A stretch of DNA of 64,000 bases. It comes from Axinella damicornis. Taxonomy: Eukaryota; Porifera; Demospongiae; Axinellida; Axinellidae. Below the pieces are notes generated by a model. The model had not been told where the DNA came from. It was given only the letters and a program-made list of their open reading frames with translations, and ran no database searches. Location of the stretch: NCBI GenBank assembly GCA_963931865.1, contig OZ007509.1, positions 15,898,127 through 15,962,126 of the forward strand, in the 5' to 3' direction. Below, in pieces: positions 45,601 through 64,000 of the stretch. Both the position numbers and the translations under genes were made by a program. The stretch's first letter is position 1. Every line of letters starts with the position of its first letter.

Positions 45601-46710
45601 CAGCTAGCTACAGCTATCAGACAGTTACCCATCCGACTAGGCATACACATGTGCATAATGTGTCTCACGCGGAAACGGAAATGCAGAGTCAGAGATGGCA
45701 AAGTGAAGTCGAGAAACAATATTGTCTGCTCTGTGCATAGCTACTATTTTGAGGTACCATTGGTGAAGAGATTCCCTAGAACGACACTCGGATGCCCTCT
45801 GCTTCCCGCTATGTACTTCCTAGCACGTAGCACTCTGCATCTGAGGTCGTTGTGCGATGGAGGACTCGGAGGACAGAAGACAATGACTTGCTAGGAAATG
45901 AGCCAGAGGTATAGAAGACGATTAACTGTTCAACAGTGAAATGACAAATGACAGGACAACACAGACAGAAGACAACTTGCACGCCAGCAGCAGGGCAACA
46001 CGCCTCCTATACAAAAACCTGTGTAAAACGTAACGGACAGACATACATACATATATACGTACATATATATACATACATACATACAAGCGCGACGTGCGAC
46101 TATGACTGCCTGCGTGCACACGATCGATTATGTGCCTCACGCTAAGGCGCTAACTTAGGCAATAATTCACCTCTGAGTGCATCCAGCTAACCTACTTGTG
46201 AGAAAAAAATGGTGACATCGTAAGTGTGTATTGCTGACATTGTAAGTATATGCATTGCTTCCCATCAGATAAACACTGGGTTGAAGCCGCGTTCCTGGCA
46301 CATCGCCTGCGCTGTCTACAGCTCAGTCTCCACCGAGTGTCGCGTTGTGGTCTTTGGGGGTAACGTGCACATCGAGGGACACTTTGGCGACAGAGACAAC
46401 ACCGCAGACCTCAGGGTCCTATCGTTTGGTATGTCAATATTGTGCAGGTCAAATGTCGATAAGTGAAATTACATTCTACTGATTCTAGTCCTTTTGCAAA
46501 AAGATAGCCATCACAGCTTCTGCAGGAATGGTCACACAAGCCAAGCCCAGCAAATGGCCGACTAGCCTGATTTTATAGCCATTGACGTCCTGACTGATTG
46601 GGTGTGGTATATCCAGCATTTCATTGGCCAACTACTTTCATATCCTCGGAAACAACTGAAGAATCTTTGTACAAGTTCGGCCGGCCTATTTCTTGAGCTA
46701 TTATATTACA

Positions 46711-46786
<76 letters not shown>

Positions 46787-46797
46787 CATACACATAC

Positions 46798-46840
<43 letters not shown>

Positions 46841-46865
46841 CACACACGCACGCACACGCACACGC

Positions 46866-46912
<47 letters not shown>

Positions 46913-47100
46913 ACACACACACACACTCCATAGGAGTGAAGTCACTTGAGAGGTGTTGCCTGGCGGCTATCGTGGAGTCAGAGGAGCACATTGGTACTCT
47001 TCCTTTGCTCCCTCCCTTGTTACGGACTCTGATCACAACTGCTTATGAAGCACACAAAAACTGTCCCAAAAGTTTCCCCATCACCTACACATTACCATGA
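42653..47100 (+). CDS. KLHDC1/2-like: Kelch-repeat protein, KLHDC1/KLHDC2-like
   Basis: Exons 42653-43222, 43567-43774, 44260-44416, 44617-44844, 46269-46428 and 46934-47100 join in phase to about 496 residues. Kelch blades: KLYVWGGES, RCFYLFGGWNE with DTWVWEK, RLCMFGGTGP, RAILFGGSGPQGRMNEVF, TMVLLWGKD with FTWAQ, and RSWHIACAV with VVVFGGNV. The order and the WNNEYYEFNITTRTW segment fit KLHDC1/2, substrate receptors of CUL2 ubiquitin ligases that read C-terminal glycine degrons. The tail SLERCCLAAI fits a BC-box (SLxxxCxxxI), followed by LPLLPPLL like a CUL2 box. An acidic insert (EEEEEEGEGGG, about residue 85-95) makes it longer than the human proteins. The first ATG overlaps the start of CARD copy B; ATGs at 42758 or 42788 are alternatives. 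Confidence 0.85.
43316..43370. mobile_element. Hairpin MITE, 41 bp (7-bp TSD)
   Basis: CAGGAGCGCATGAGCCGCC, AAA, and the exact complement (43323-43363), flanked by ATGCTAC on both sides (43316-43322, 43364-43370). In the first Kelch-gene intron. Confidence 0.9.
44934..45000. mobile_element. TAGTCTCGG element, 67 bp
   Basis: Ends TAGTCTCGGCC and GGGACCGAGACTA. Flanks CCTTGATGT (44925-44933) and CCTTAATGT (45001-45009) are an 8/9 target duplication. 89 bp after the donor of Kelch exon 44617-44844. Confidence 0.8.
45160..45640. repeat. 33-bp minisatellite, about 14 units
   Basis: Unit AGCTAGCTACAGCTATCAG then ACAGTTACCCATCC, 11 codons long, so frames stay open on both strands (QLATAIRQLPI and WMGNCLIAVAS). 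It lies in a Kelch-gene intron, so the frames are probably accidental. Confidence 0.95.
46708..46926. repeat. CA microsatellite
   Basis: Over 200 bp of (CA)n with CG interruptions, ending 8 bp before the acceptor of the last Kelch exon (46934). CA-rich on the sense strand. Confidence 0.95.
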
Positions 47101-47860
47101 CTACATGTGTACTGAGAGCACACAACATCCCCTTCACAATATATGTACAGCAATTCATTGTGATCAGGCTGAAATAGGGTATGACATCTTTCACTGTGTA
47201 CAAATGTCCATGTGAACTGTTGACGGTGTCAGCCACAGTCAGGGGTTGGAATGACGACTGTGCAGAGGAATTGTTTCGTCAGGAGCTGATAATGCAGAAA
47301 TGAAATTTACATGGCAAATTTGCCATCAATATCCAATTTGAAGGAAATGTGACAGAATAGTGTGCACAGGAAGGAATTAGTTGGTGATACCAGAATTCTG
47401 TAGTTATGGAATTTCCAATTTGCTTCTGTGGAGGCAAGAATTGGGGGGGGGAGGGGCAGCTGCATGCATTAACTACTGAGCGCGCTGACAATAATCAAGT
47501 TGGGGTTATGAGTAATTATAGCTATATCACAAGAAATTTTACAAGTCCACAAAAAACATGCATTTCATAGAGACCTGATCCGACCATGCATTATGGAAAT
47601 CCATAAACTGTGTTTTGTCTGTTTCATAGCAATTTCCTCGTACTCCAAACAAATTAAAGGGGCTGATTCCATGTTACCAGTTGAATTATATAGGCAGCAA
47701 GTCTTGAATAGGCACCTATTTCATTATTAATCCAGCTAGTGTGTAGTAGTGGGTAGGTTGCAATTATGACAGTCACCATACGATTAAGCACAAACACTAC
47801 ATACAGCTGTGAAATGTTAAAAAAATATCTGAGCTATGTCCAAGCTCTGGGAGGCCATCT
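47101..47860. other. Convergent intergenic region
   Basis: Shared 3' space of the Kelch (+) and VPS9 (-) genes. No further gene seen. Confidence 0.5.
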
Positions 47861-55507
<7,647 letters not shown>

Positions 55508-55729
55508 CTTGCCCAACCTGCTGCTACTTTACTCGATCCATCAATGCCTGCATGATCGATCGTATGTACACTGTACGTGAAATTCTCGAGAGCTTTGCGC
55601 TTATGAATAAACCTATGACGTCATATTCCGCATGCAGCCCCGCCCATTAACTACATGCAGTGTAGTGGTTTCCTTTCAAACTGATGACAATGTATATTGT
55701 TGTACGATTGTTCTCTAGTTCCACAGTTA
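55508..55729. other. Short intergenic spacer, UGGT 3' end to VPS9-gene start
   Basis: 222 bp between two genes on the same strand. It must hold the UGGT 3' UTR and the VPS9-gene promoter. No TATA box is evident. Confidence 0.5.
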
Positions 55730-55947
55730 TCATAGCTCTTGATGGTCACGTGCGGGTTCTGTGGGCACAGAGCTGTCGGAGGGGTCAGTAGGTCTCTGAG
55801 ATGGAGGAACGGTACTCTGGCTCTGTGCTATCCTCCCCTGCAGCAGACGCACCTCCTGGTCGTAGCCTGTCCACTCCGGCGCAATCCGCACTGCACTGAC
55901 CAGTTTGGGCTCTTTAGTGAGGGGGTTATTGCACTGTGTGTGTGTGT

Positions 55948-56007
<60 letters not shown>

Positions 56008-57286
56008 AAAGTTTTGGGGTACTTTCATTTATTTTACAGAAACACAGTAGTCTTATAACAGGATACGAGTCAACCAAACAGACGACCCTATTAGGTCCCT
56101 GGACAGGAAGCGAAAGCACTTGAATTACTAGTTATGTAACTTAATCTAGCCAAAATGCAGCTGCTCCTCATGTGACCACAATTGCAAGACAATAACCAAT
56201 GTCTTCCACTTCCTTCTGAAACGTGTGTACAGTACAATGCTGTACTAATGGCCTCAGCATTGTAGTGTTTATATCTCCAAACTAGAAACAGGAAGGACCT
56301 GTTTCCTGCTCTTGGTTCCGGCACAGAGGAAAGGAAAAAGGATGGCTCGAATGCATGCACATGCAGAAGAGGTGCTCTACTCATCTGCTCCAAATCAGGT
56401 TGTGATCGTACCAGGTCGATGGTCTTGGCATGTGCCTTGCTCTCATTGCTGCACCAGGTCTCGCACCAGAGCCAGTCCTGCGGCAGAGAGTAGATGGGCA
56501 CCGAGTGGACCATGTTGTTAGGAAGGTCTTGATCTAAATTGGCCAGGGAGTTGGGGTCCTGGGGAGAATGGAGGAGAGGAGAACAGAGGGGAGGAAGGAC
56601 AGACGAGGGGAGGGAAGGAGGGAGAGGAGGAGGGGAAGAGGAGGGGAGCGGGGAGGGAGAGAAGGGGAGAGAGGAGAGGTGGAGGAGGGGAGGGAGGGTG
56701 GAGGGAGAGGAGCGGAGGGGAGAGGAAGGAGGGAGTTTCAGACAGGTCATTGGTTAATCGTGCCTGCATCATCACACACACACACACTACACATACTTGA
56801 GAGAGAGCCTGGTATTGTCCCCTGAGTCTGTCCCCCGCTGCGAGCTGTCGGAAACGTTTGAGGTCCACTAGGTAGAGTGCACTGATGTGGTACTTGCGCT
56901 TGCCAAGGAAATTCTTCCAATAGCCCCTCTCCCAAAACCTGAAACACAGTCACATGACCTTAACACACAGTCACATGATCTTAACACATTGTCACATGAC
57001 CTTCAGATACAAAGCTTCAACCAATCAAAATACTCACCTGCATTGCCAAAGTATGGAAATTGATTTGGGGACTAAACTCGACCACTTAAACTGAAACTGG
57101 AACAAGAAATCTTCCCAAACAGAACTCCTATAGGTGAGGCTATGAGAATTGTTACCCAATGAGAAATTTCAAAACAAAGCTGTATCATAATTGTCAACAG
57201 TGCTGCTATTGGGGATGCTGGTGGTCACATGTTGTTGGCCGAGTCTCAAGATCAGACACCAAGGTTTTCCACCTGGGTGTTATGTG

Positions 57287-57319
<33 letters not shown>

Positions 57320-58781
57320 CTGAGATCCCCCATTTAGTGGTTTTGAACACACGTGTTTGGTAGGCAGAACCCACCAGATTCAGAATTTGGTGGTGGTGGT
57401 GGTGGTGGTGGTGGTGGTGGTGGGGGGGGGGGGGGGGGCATGCCCTCAGACCCCCCTAGAACAGGCGTGCTTCGCATGCATCGCGTATGCTTTAAGTATA
57501 CTATCCTAGCAGGGCCCTTGTCCAGCTTTTCGTCGCTTGCAGTACATTCTTTCGTGCAACCAAAAGCAGTGCGTGGGCGCTGGGAATGAGGCTATTACTA
57601 TCCCATAAAAGTCTCCACCCCTAAAGCGAAATCTTGTATGACCCTGGTAAAGGGATTTAGCTTGACAGATGTTCCTCTGCTGGAGTTTAGTAATGCCAAC
57701 CGCTGACTTATCTAAACAGAAACTTTAACCTAACGAATTAGACCCTACCTGCTAAGACCACAATCACTACGTATATCAGTACTTTCACTTCTTGTCTAGG
57801 GGCTGAATGTGCCCCCCCCCCTGAACGGCTGAATGTGATTGGCTGAATGTGGCCCTCTGATAGGCTAAATGTGGCCCTCTGATTGGCTGAATGTTGCCCT
57901 CTGATTGGCTAAATGTGGCCCTCTGATTGGCTGAATGTTGCCCTCTGATTGGCTGCATGTGGCCGTCTGATAGGCTAAATGTGGCCCTCTGATAGGCTAA
58001 ATGTGGCCCTCTGATTGGCTGAATGTGGCCCTCTGATTGGCTGAATGTGGCCCTCTGATTGGCTGAATGTTGCCCTCTGATTGGCTGCATGTGGCCGTCT
58101 GATAGGCTGAATGTTGCCCTCTGATTGGCTGCATGTGGCCGTCTGATAGGCTGAATGTTGCCCTCTGATTGGCTGCATGTGGCCGTCTGATAGGCTAAAT
58201 GTGGCCTCTGATTGGCTAAATGTGGCCCTCTGATAGGCTAAATGTGGCCTTCTGATTGGCTGAATGTGGCCCTCCGATTGGCTGAATGTGGCCCTCTGAT
58301 TGGCTGAATCTTCTTAGTCATGATCTCTTTTTATAGAACAAACCATGAACCTACAATTAACTATTCATCTACTATCAGGGGTGTGTTGCATGATAGAATC
58401 TCCTTTTATGGAATGTGTTGTTTGTGTTGTTAAATCGCTCGTTTGTTGTTGTTAAATCGCTCGTTTATTGTTGTTAAAATCGTATTTTCTGGTGGATGAC
58501 TATACCAGTGTATTGTGGGTGTGATTCACTGCGGTTGTCATGGTACCTGAATCCTGCCATGTCTGGTCGGCTGTCACAGAATGGAGTGTAGGCATAGGGG
58601 GCTCCATGGAGAGGGATCTCAAGAAGCTCTCGGAGGTCAGCTCTCACAATCTGTGAGTGTGTGTGTGAGAGTGTGTTATGTGTGTGGTATCTGTGTGTGT
58701 GCGTGCGTATGTTGTGCTTGTGTGTGTGCGTGTATGTGTGTGTGCATGTGTGTGTGTGTGCGTGCATGTGTGTGTGTGTGC

Positions 58782-58815
<34 letters not shown>

Positions 58816-61332
58816 ATGTGTGTGTGCGTATGTGTGCATGGGATGTTTAAGGAATCCACCCTGCAAACTACCAACCTGGTCTGCATCCACAAAGATGATC
58901 TTCTTCACTTCAAGGGGGAACAGTACATCGAGAAAGAGGATCTTGTAGCCCCAAATGAGGCGCTGTTTCTCCGTCTGTGCATGTAGCCACCGCGGCCACT
59001 TGTACTGGACCAGCTCATACTCAAACCCGTACTCACGAGCCATGAATGGAATGAAGTCCTGGGGAAGGAGGAAGACGAAGAGGAGGAAGGAGGCAGAGGA
59101 GTAGAGAAGGAGAAATAAAGAAGAGGAAGGGAAGAGGGGAAGAAGGAAGAAGTGGGAAGGAGGAAGGAGAAGTGGGAAGGAGGAAGGAGAAGAAGGGAAG
59201 GGGGAAGGGGAGGAGGAGGAAGGAGGCAGAGTAGAGGAGGATAAATAAAGAGGAGGGGAAGAGGGGAAGAGGGGGACAGAAGAGGAGGAGGGAGAGGAGC
59301 GCATAATTTTGTTGCTAGCACTAAACCAGGTCACCAAAGCTACATGTATATGGTGGTACACCTGCCTCATGCGTTGGGAGCAGGCTACTCTGCATCCATA
59401 CTGTGAAGACTAGGGGTTCATAGTCTGAAAGCACCACGCAACAATCTATTTTTATAGCCCAGTCAGACAATGCAGAAATTGTTATTCTGACACATACTTT
59501 GAAGGTGGGTGAGAGGTAGTTCTTGAGGAACCAGAATTTGACGGGGTTGTGTGTGTGCTTTAGGACGCCGAGCATCATGATCCTGTCAACAGCAGAAATC
59601 AAGCATGCAGTAGAGTCAGTCACGGCAATGATGTGAGAGGGAGCCTTCCGTCACTACTACACAACATCCCCTCCCACATATCCCCCCCACAATCTTTGAC
59701 ATCTTACCTTAGGAATCGCTCATACAGGTGTCCCGAGGCAATAGAGAAAATGTTGATGGTTTCATTAGCTGAGACCTCCAGCTTCTGAACAGACGACACC
59801 TGCTTCTTTTTCTTCTTTCCCTCCGCTTTATCTCCGGTGCCACCAATAAAGCTACGTGCAAGATGAAGCAACAGTTCTAGTCATGTGACCTTCAACCAAT
59901 CAGGTTCCACAATCAGAGTCACACGATAGTTACACTAAGGTATTCAAAAACCACATTTCAAATAACAACGCATGCAGTCGAACAATTAATCGATTGAACT
60001 GAGACTATTGACAGCATTCTTGCATCTCAACTAGTCGAGAGCCAGCCATACTGCATAGCACACCATGTAAAATATTTTCTGATGTTAGTGAAGCGATTTG
60101 TGCTGTCAGGAGCGCATAATGACTCCTACACTTTACATCATTAGGCACTCCTAGTGCTGGGCACAGCTAGTGCAGTCATTCCTCAATTAGCAGTCAGTCA
60201 ATTAGTCGTGTAATCATGTAGTCAATTAGTGAATTAGTCCTGCACACTACAAACCAATGAACCGACTACAGAATTCCCAATTTGTGCACACAGAGTGCCA
60301 TCAGTGTTTCATTGGGGGGGGGGGGGGGGGGGGGGGGGCATCCCTCTCCCCTTGAAAGAACTACATGTGCAAACCAACTCATGCCTCCCCACCTTAGTGA
60401 TACAATCCCTCCCCCTCGATGAATGATTTTACGCTGGTTGTAGTATGTTCAGGCAGTGTAATGGACTCGGGCATTGTTTGTACAAAATTGTCAGCTGCTC
60501 ACAATGAGTACAGCTGAGTGGTCCACCTTGAGATGGACTCCCAGAGCGCTCCCTCCTCCTCCTCCTCTTCCTCGTCATCTTCCTCCTCCTCTTCCAACTC
60601 TAAGTCCTCTTCTTTCTCATATAGCAGGTGCTCTTTCTCCATTCCCGGTCGTTTTGCAACCATCACCACCACACTTGCTCCCCGGAAACTGCTCACAGTG
60701 ATGCGGATGCCCTCTTCCTCCTCGCCTCCCTCGACAGAGCTCAGCTTCTCACTGCCATAGTGACTGGGATCAGGAAATACCGATGATGTCATATGATGTC
60801 ATGACTAATACATGTAAGTGAGCAATGAGCATTCCACTGCCATAATGACTGGGATCAAAAGAAAAATTAATTCAGATGATGTGATGAGAATGATGTCACA
60901 TGATGTCATTATTAACACTGAGGTCAGCCAGTCTTTCACTGCCATAATGACTAGGATCAAGAAATAGTCATGTGATGAACAATGATGTCATAAGATGTCA
61001 CAAAATGACCTGTAATGTCAATGTTGTCATACGAAATCACAATGAAATAAATAATGATGTCCATCACGGGACATCAACCAGAAAGTAATCAAGACCAACC
61101 TCACAACGGAGTAGATCTCCGAGGAGCGTCCCTCCCTGAGCTTCAGCACCCAGGCACCAGGCGCTGCCTTCAACTGGAAGTAACCAAGATTGGCCATGAC
61201 AATGGTATCAAATCTCTCTGGTTGGCTGGCCGTCCCAAGGACGTACTCCAGTCCGGGAGTGGGGCTGTTAGTGGTTGAATCGAAACATTGACCTACAAGT
61301 GTGTACGTGTGTGTAGGAGGGTGGTAAGGTCA

Positions 61333-61367
<35 letters not shown>

Positions 61368-61838
61368 CACACACACTACACACACACACACACATACACA
61401 CACACATGCGCATGCACATGCGCGCACACACACACGCACACAACTTGGGTACCAACCTTCCACAAGGATGTGCTCCAATTCAAACTCTCCGTGTACTCCT
61501 CTCTCCACCTCCTCAAGATGGATATTGTCAAGGTCATGAGGCGACCAGACTACCTCCACCAGCCACGAATGGGGGACGTCCATGTTCAGTGTGAGGAGAG
61601 GCGAGTGCGGGAGGTCCAAAAATACTGCCAACGGGCCGGGACTGATGCTGGGGTGGGGGAGGGAGAGGGGGCCATGTTAATTAGCTTCAATCCGATACTT
61701 GCCCAAGCAACCTGGGGTCTGGGAATGGGACCAGGTGCTCACCTGCCGTCCTCCTCAAAGCTCAGTTCTGGTTCCATCACAAAGCGATAGAAGCTGCAGC
61801 AGACAAAGGGAAGTTGACGTAAGCACCAACAGACAGGC

Positions 61839-61891
<53 letters not shown>

Positions 61892-61914
61892 GGCAGACAG
61901 ACAGACCGACAGGC

Positions 61915-61946
<32 letters not shown>

Positions 61947-63745
61947 CGACAGACAGTTGGAGTCTGTTGGACAGACCAGACAAATGGATCGACATACAGA
62001 CAGACAAACAAACGAACCTTTTGATGGGGACTTCGGAAAGTTTGCTCACTGGGTTCAGGTACACCTCCACATTAATGGAAGTGGCTGTGTAGAGTGTCTG
62101 GATGAGCGGGGCCAGCTGCTGGATGCCGGGGGAGAGGGGGTTGAGGTAGGCCACCAGACGAAGCTCCAAGTCAGGATCCGAAGACGGCAGATGCACTCCA
62201 CTGCATGAAGGGAGAGTATTCCAAGGTCAATCTGCCTCATTCTGCCACATTCCCAGGTCATTCTACTGAAATTCTGCAGGTTTTTAGTTGCAGTATGCAT
62301 GTGCACCGCACATTTTACAAAATGGGAGTGGAAGGATTCGGGGACGACTCAAACAAGGCTGCATACGAGAACAGCCTGGGAGTGAGGCTCTGTCCCATGC
62401 CATACCTGTGCTCTCCTAGGAGTTTTGGCTCCTTGATCCTCCTCCGGGATGGCTCGCTCCTCAGCAGAGAGGCCACCTTCATCACGAGGTCACTGCGAAA
62501 GTCCGCTGTGTCGTCATCTGGGGTCACTCCTGCCATCTCCACCTCCTCCACCTTCTCCATCACCACGGTGGCATGGGTATTCAACTCAAACTGATGCAGC
62601 ATCTGAAAGTCAGCAACCACTAGCGTTTCATTGGATGACAGTGGACCAATCAGCTGCAAGGAGGGAAGGGGTACAACATCATCCATACAGTATGGATACA
62701 GTATACTGTTATCCTAAATCTTGGTGGGTGGGGGTCCCTGTGTTTGAACTTCTTACTCCTTTAGCTCAACCGACAAATACTGCACATGAAACATGAACAC
62801 AGCTCACTAACCCTTCCATTGCTGAGCAGAGCGGACACTCCACGTTCTAGGCCTAGGGCACGCCCACAGAAGGTCACATGGCTTGTAATGATGTCATCGA
62901 CCCTGGGACTGTGCATTGCTGCCTCCAGTTTAGCAACATTGGTCTTCTAAAGTCATCGTTACATGTGTGAAACCAAACAAATGGATGCCATTGTTAGTCA
63001 TCTTACTACAACTCAAACTCAGCTGGATCTCACCTCCACACTTCCAGCCACCCTCAGCACATCCTCAATGGATGCCTTCACCCCTCCTCCCTTCTCCTCC
63101 TTCAGTAGGGCCCTCACAAGGCCCCACCCCCTCCTTCCCACCTGGTGTGACTCGAGGGCTCCGAGCACTGCCCTTGACAGAAGCCAAGAGGCATCCTCCT
63201 TTGAAGAAGGTGGGGAGCTTGGATTGTGGACTAATGCTACACGCACATCAGACATAGAGGTCTGTAGGGGTGAAGGAAAGGGGGGTGAAGGGAGTGGGGA
63301 GAAGGGGGGAAGAGAAGGGAGGAGGGATGAGGAGGGAGGAGGGATGATGGGAGGGGGGAGAAGGGGGAAGAGGGATGAGAAGGGAGGAGGGATGATGGGA
63401 GGGGGGGAGGAAAAGGGAGGAGGGATGGTGGGAGAGAGTGATGGGAGGAGGAATGATGGGAGGGGGGATAAGGAGGGAGAAAAGTGGAGGAGGGAATGGG
63501 AGGGGGAGAAGAGAGGAGGGATGATGGGAGGGGGAGAAGGGAGGGATGGGGGGAGAAGCAGTCTTCGGTAATTCTCAACGAGCAGAATATACAATCATGG
63601 ATACTAAGGTTCTCAATGAACACTAAGGGCTCCCAACAAACAGTATACCGTTGATACTAATAAACAGCATACTCTTGGATACTAAGGTTCTCAATGAACA
63701 GTATACTCTTGGATACTAAGCTCTGGTATATTAGTTGTTTGCCCC

Positions 63746-63776
<31 letters not shown>

Positions 63777-64000
63777 TTCAAGTTCAGAATGAGTCGTGTA
63801 GTTGCAGAATGCATAACATGTGTTTCTTTAGTGCACGCTTACAGCAAAGGTGAGAGCGTTCCTGGCCACCTCTCTCCCGTGTGCGGTTCCCAGGTCTGCC
63901 ACCACCCACACACTGTGTGGCTTTGTGGCAAACTCATCTGCACATGAGGAAAACGTTTTCACACAGATTTCTCATCATATTTCAGGAGCTACATGATTCA
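55730..64000 (-). CDS. UGGT1: UDP-glucose:glycoprotein glucosyltransferase (5' part cut by window)
   Basis: ER-lumen folding sensor that re-glucosylates N-glycans of misfolded glycoproteins. Recognised exons, 3' to 5': 55730-55932, 56412-56562, about 56800-56943, 58549-58650, 58877-59059, 59497-59582, 59708-59853, 60517-60768, 61100-61295, 61457-61650, 61742-61800, 62018-62200, 62406-62655, 62810-62949, 63031-63258, 63849-63946. The GT24 catalytic part is highly conserved: [61 protein letters not shown] (the DxD metal site), [63 protein letters not shown]. It ends HQEL, a KDEL-type retrieval signal. An acidic run (about 60540-60600) lies before the catalytic part. The N-terminal thioredoxin-like region continues past the window. 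Confidence 0.97.
55962..56002. repeat. Poly-G run of 41 after (TG)n
   Basis: (TG)12 followed by G41, 30 bp before, in transcript sense, the acceptor of the last UGGT exon; poly-C in the transcript. Confidence 0.9.
56566..56740. repeat. Purine tract in UGGT intron
   Basis: GGAGGGGAGGGAGGGTGGAG units abut the acceptor of exon 56412-56562 in transcript sense. Confidence 0.9.
57287..57438. repeat. Poly-G and (GGT)n in UGGT intron
   Basis: G29 at about 57287 and (GGT)12 followed by G17 at 57388-57438, in the long intron between exons 56943 and 58549. Confidence 0.85.
57498..57603. mobile_element. TAGCCTCG-family MITE, diverged left end
   Basis: TAGCAGGGCCC to GGGAATGAGGCTA (57507-57594). Flanks ATACTATCC and TTACTATCC match at 8 of 9. 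Confidence 0.75.
57826..58312. repeat. 22-bp minisatellite of Y-box (CCAAT) motifs
   Basis: Twenty-two units of GCCCTCTGATTGGCTGAATG plus TG, in a UGGT intron. Thirteen units carry CTGATTGGCT exactly and 15 carry ATTGG; the others have GATAGG. CTGATTGGCTGA fits the NF-Y Y-box consensus CTGATTGGYYRR. The first unit grows out of the dispersed CACTTC(C/T)TG repeat at 57776. Confidence 0.95.
58652..58842. repeat. TG microsatellite
   Basis: (TG)n with CG interruptions, just before the acceptor of UGGT exon 58549-58650; CA in transcript. Confidence 0.95.
59062..59300. repeat. Purine tract in UGGT intron
   Basis: GGAGGAAGGAGAAGTGGGAA units with a duplicated 60-bp block, directly before exon 58877-59059 in transcript sense. 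Confidence 0.9.
60100..60160. mobile_element. Hairpin MITE, 47 bp, diverged
   Basis: CAGGAGCGCATAATGACTCC ... ATTAGGCACTCCTA (60107-60153), with flanks GTGCTGT and GTGCTGG (6 of 7). Confidence 0.7.
61335..61443. repeat. CA microsatellite (TG in transcript)
   Basis: (CA)n next to the donor side of UGGT exon 61457-61650. The transcript carries UG here, opposite to the CA tracts near acceptors. Confidence 0.9.
61836..61968. repeat. (ACAG)n microsatellite
   Basis: About 30 copies of ACAG/GACA with a few GGCA and CCGA variants, in a UGGT intron. Long open frames in it are artefacts. Confidence 0.95.
63262..63560. repeat. Purine tract in UGGT intron
   Basis: GGAGGGATGATGGGAGGGGG units immediately before, in transcript sense, exon 63031-63258. 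Confidence 0.9.
63746..63777. repeat. Poly-C run
   Basis: C run of about 31 in a UGGT intron; poly-G in the transcript, on the donor side of exon 63849-63946. Confidence 0.9.

Noticed and set aside
61739..62011. Cys/Leu/Ser-rich frame (CLSVCLSV)
   Set aside because: Translation of the (ACAG)n microsatellite.

Overview
The window is animal nuclear DNA: intron-rich genes with GT-AG introns, CA/TG microsatellites, and many short inverted-repeat elements. Several proteins are animal-specific (Sox HMG box, CARD and Death domains, ZU5/UPA). The protein set and the local expansion of CARD/Death genes suggest an early-branching invertebrate, with a sponge as my best guess. That guess rests on gene content only. 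One 200-N assembly gap lies at 11301-11500.

Layout. 1.07-9.7 kb (-): gamma-tubulin complex component 3 (TUBGCP3), about 23 exons. It is divergent, across 295 bp, from 10.0-18.4 kb (+): a coactosin-like ADF-H actin-binding gene with alternative homologous first exons. 18.5-22.6 kb: transposon-rich stretch holding a perfect hAT-type MITE and an inverted-repeat element that encodes a C48 (Ulp1-like) protease joined to a PHD finger. 23.2 kb (+): single-exon Sox HMG-box gene. 24.8-25.5 kb (+): broken tandem-Death-domain fragment. 30.1-37.1 kb (-) and 39.1-42.7 kb (-): two paralogous four-exon genes encoding CARD-ZU5-UPA-Death-Death, with an HFS motif at the end of ZU5 as in self-cleaving PIDD/NLRP1/CARD8 proteins. 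42.65-47.1 kb (+): KLHDC1/2-like Kelch protein, head-to-head with the second CARD gene. 47.9-55.5 kb (-): VPS9-domain protein, probably a Rab5-type GEF. 55.7-64 kb (-): UDP-glucose:glycoprotein glucosyltransferase (UGGT), cut by the window edge and ending in HQEL.

The CARD gene, its promoter side and the first Kelch exon were duplicated together. The second Kelch exon copy is now an inverted-repeat ruin at 37.7 kb. The third intron of copy A swelled from about 0.26 kb to 3.8 kb through nested elements.

Three small non-autonomous families were recognised from target-site duplications (TSDs): TAGCCTCG-ended elements with 9-bp TSDs (two sit within 12 bp of a splice donor), TAGTCTCGG-ended relatives, and 41-57 bp near-perfect hairpins with 7-bp TSDs. 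Long low-complexity tracts are polarised with transcription: pyrimidine or CA on the sense strand just before 3' splice sites.

Exon coordinates were derived by hand from splice signals and phase. They are good to a few bases where the text says the phase agrees.
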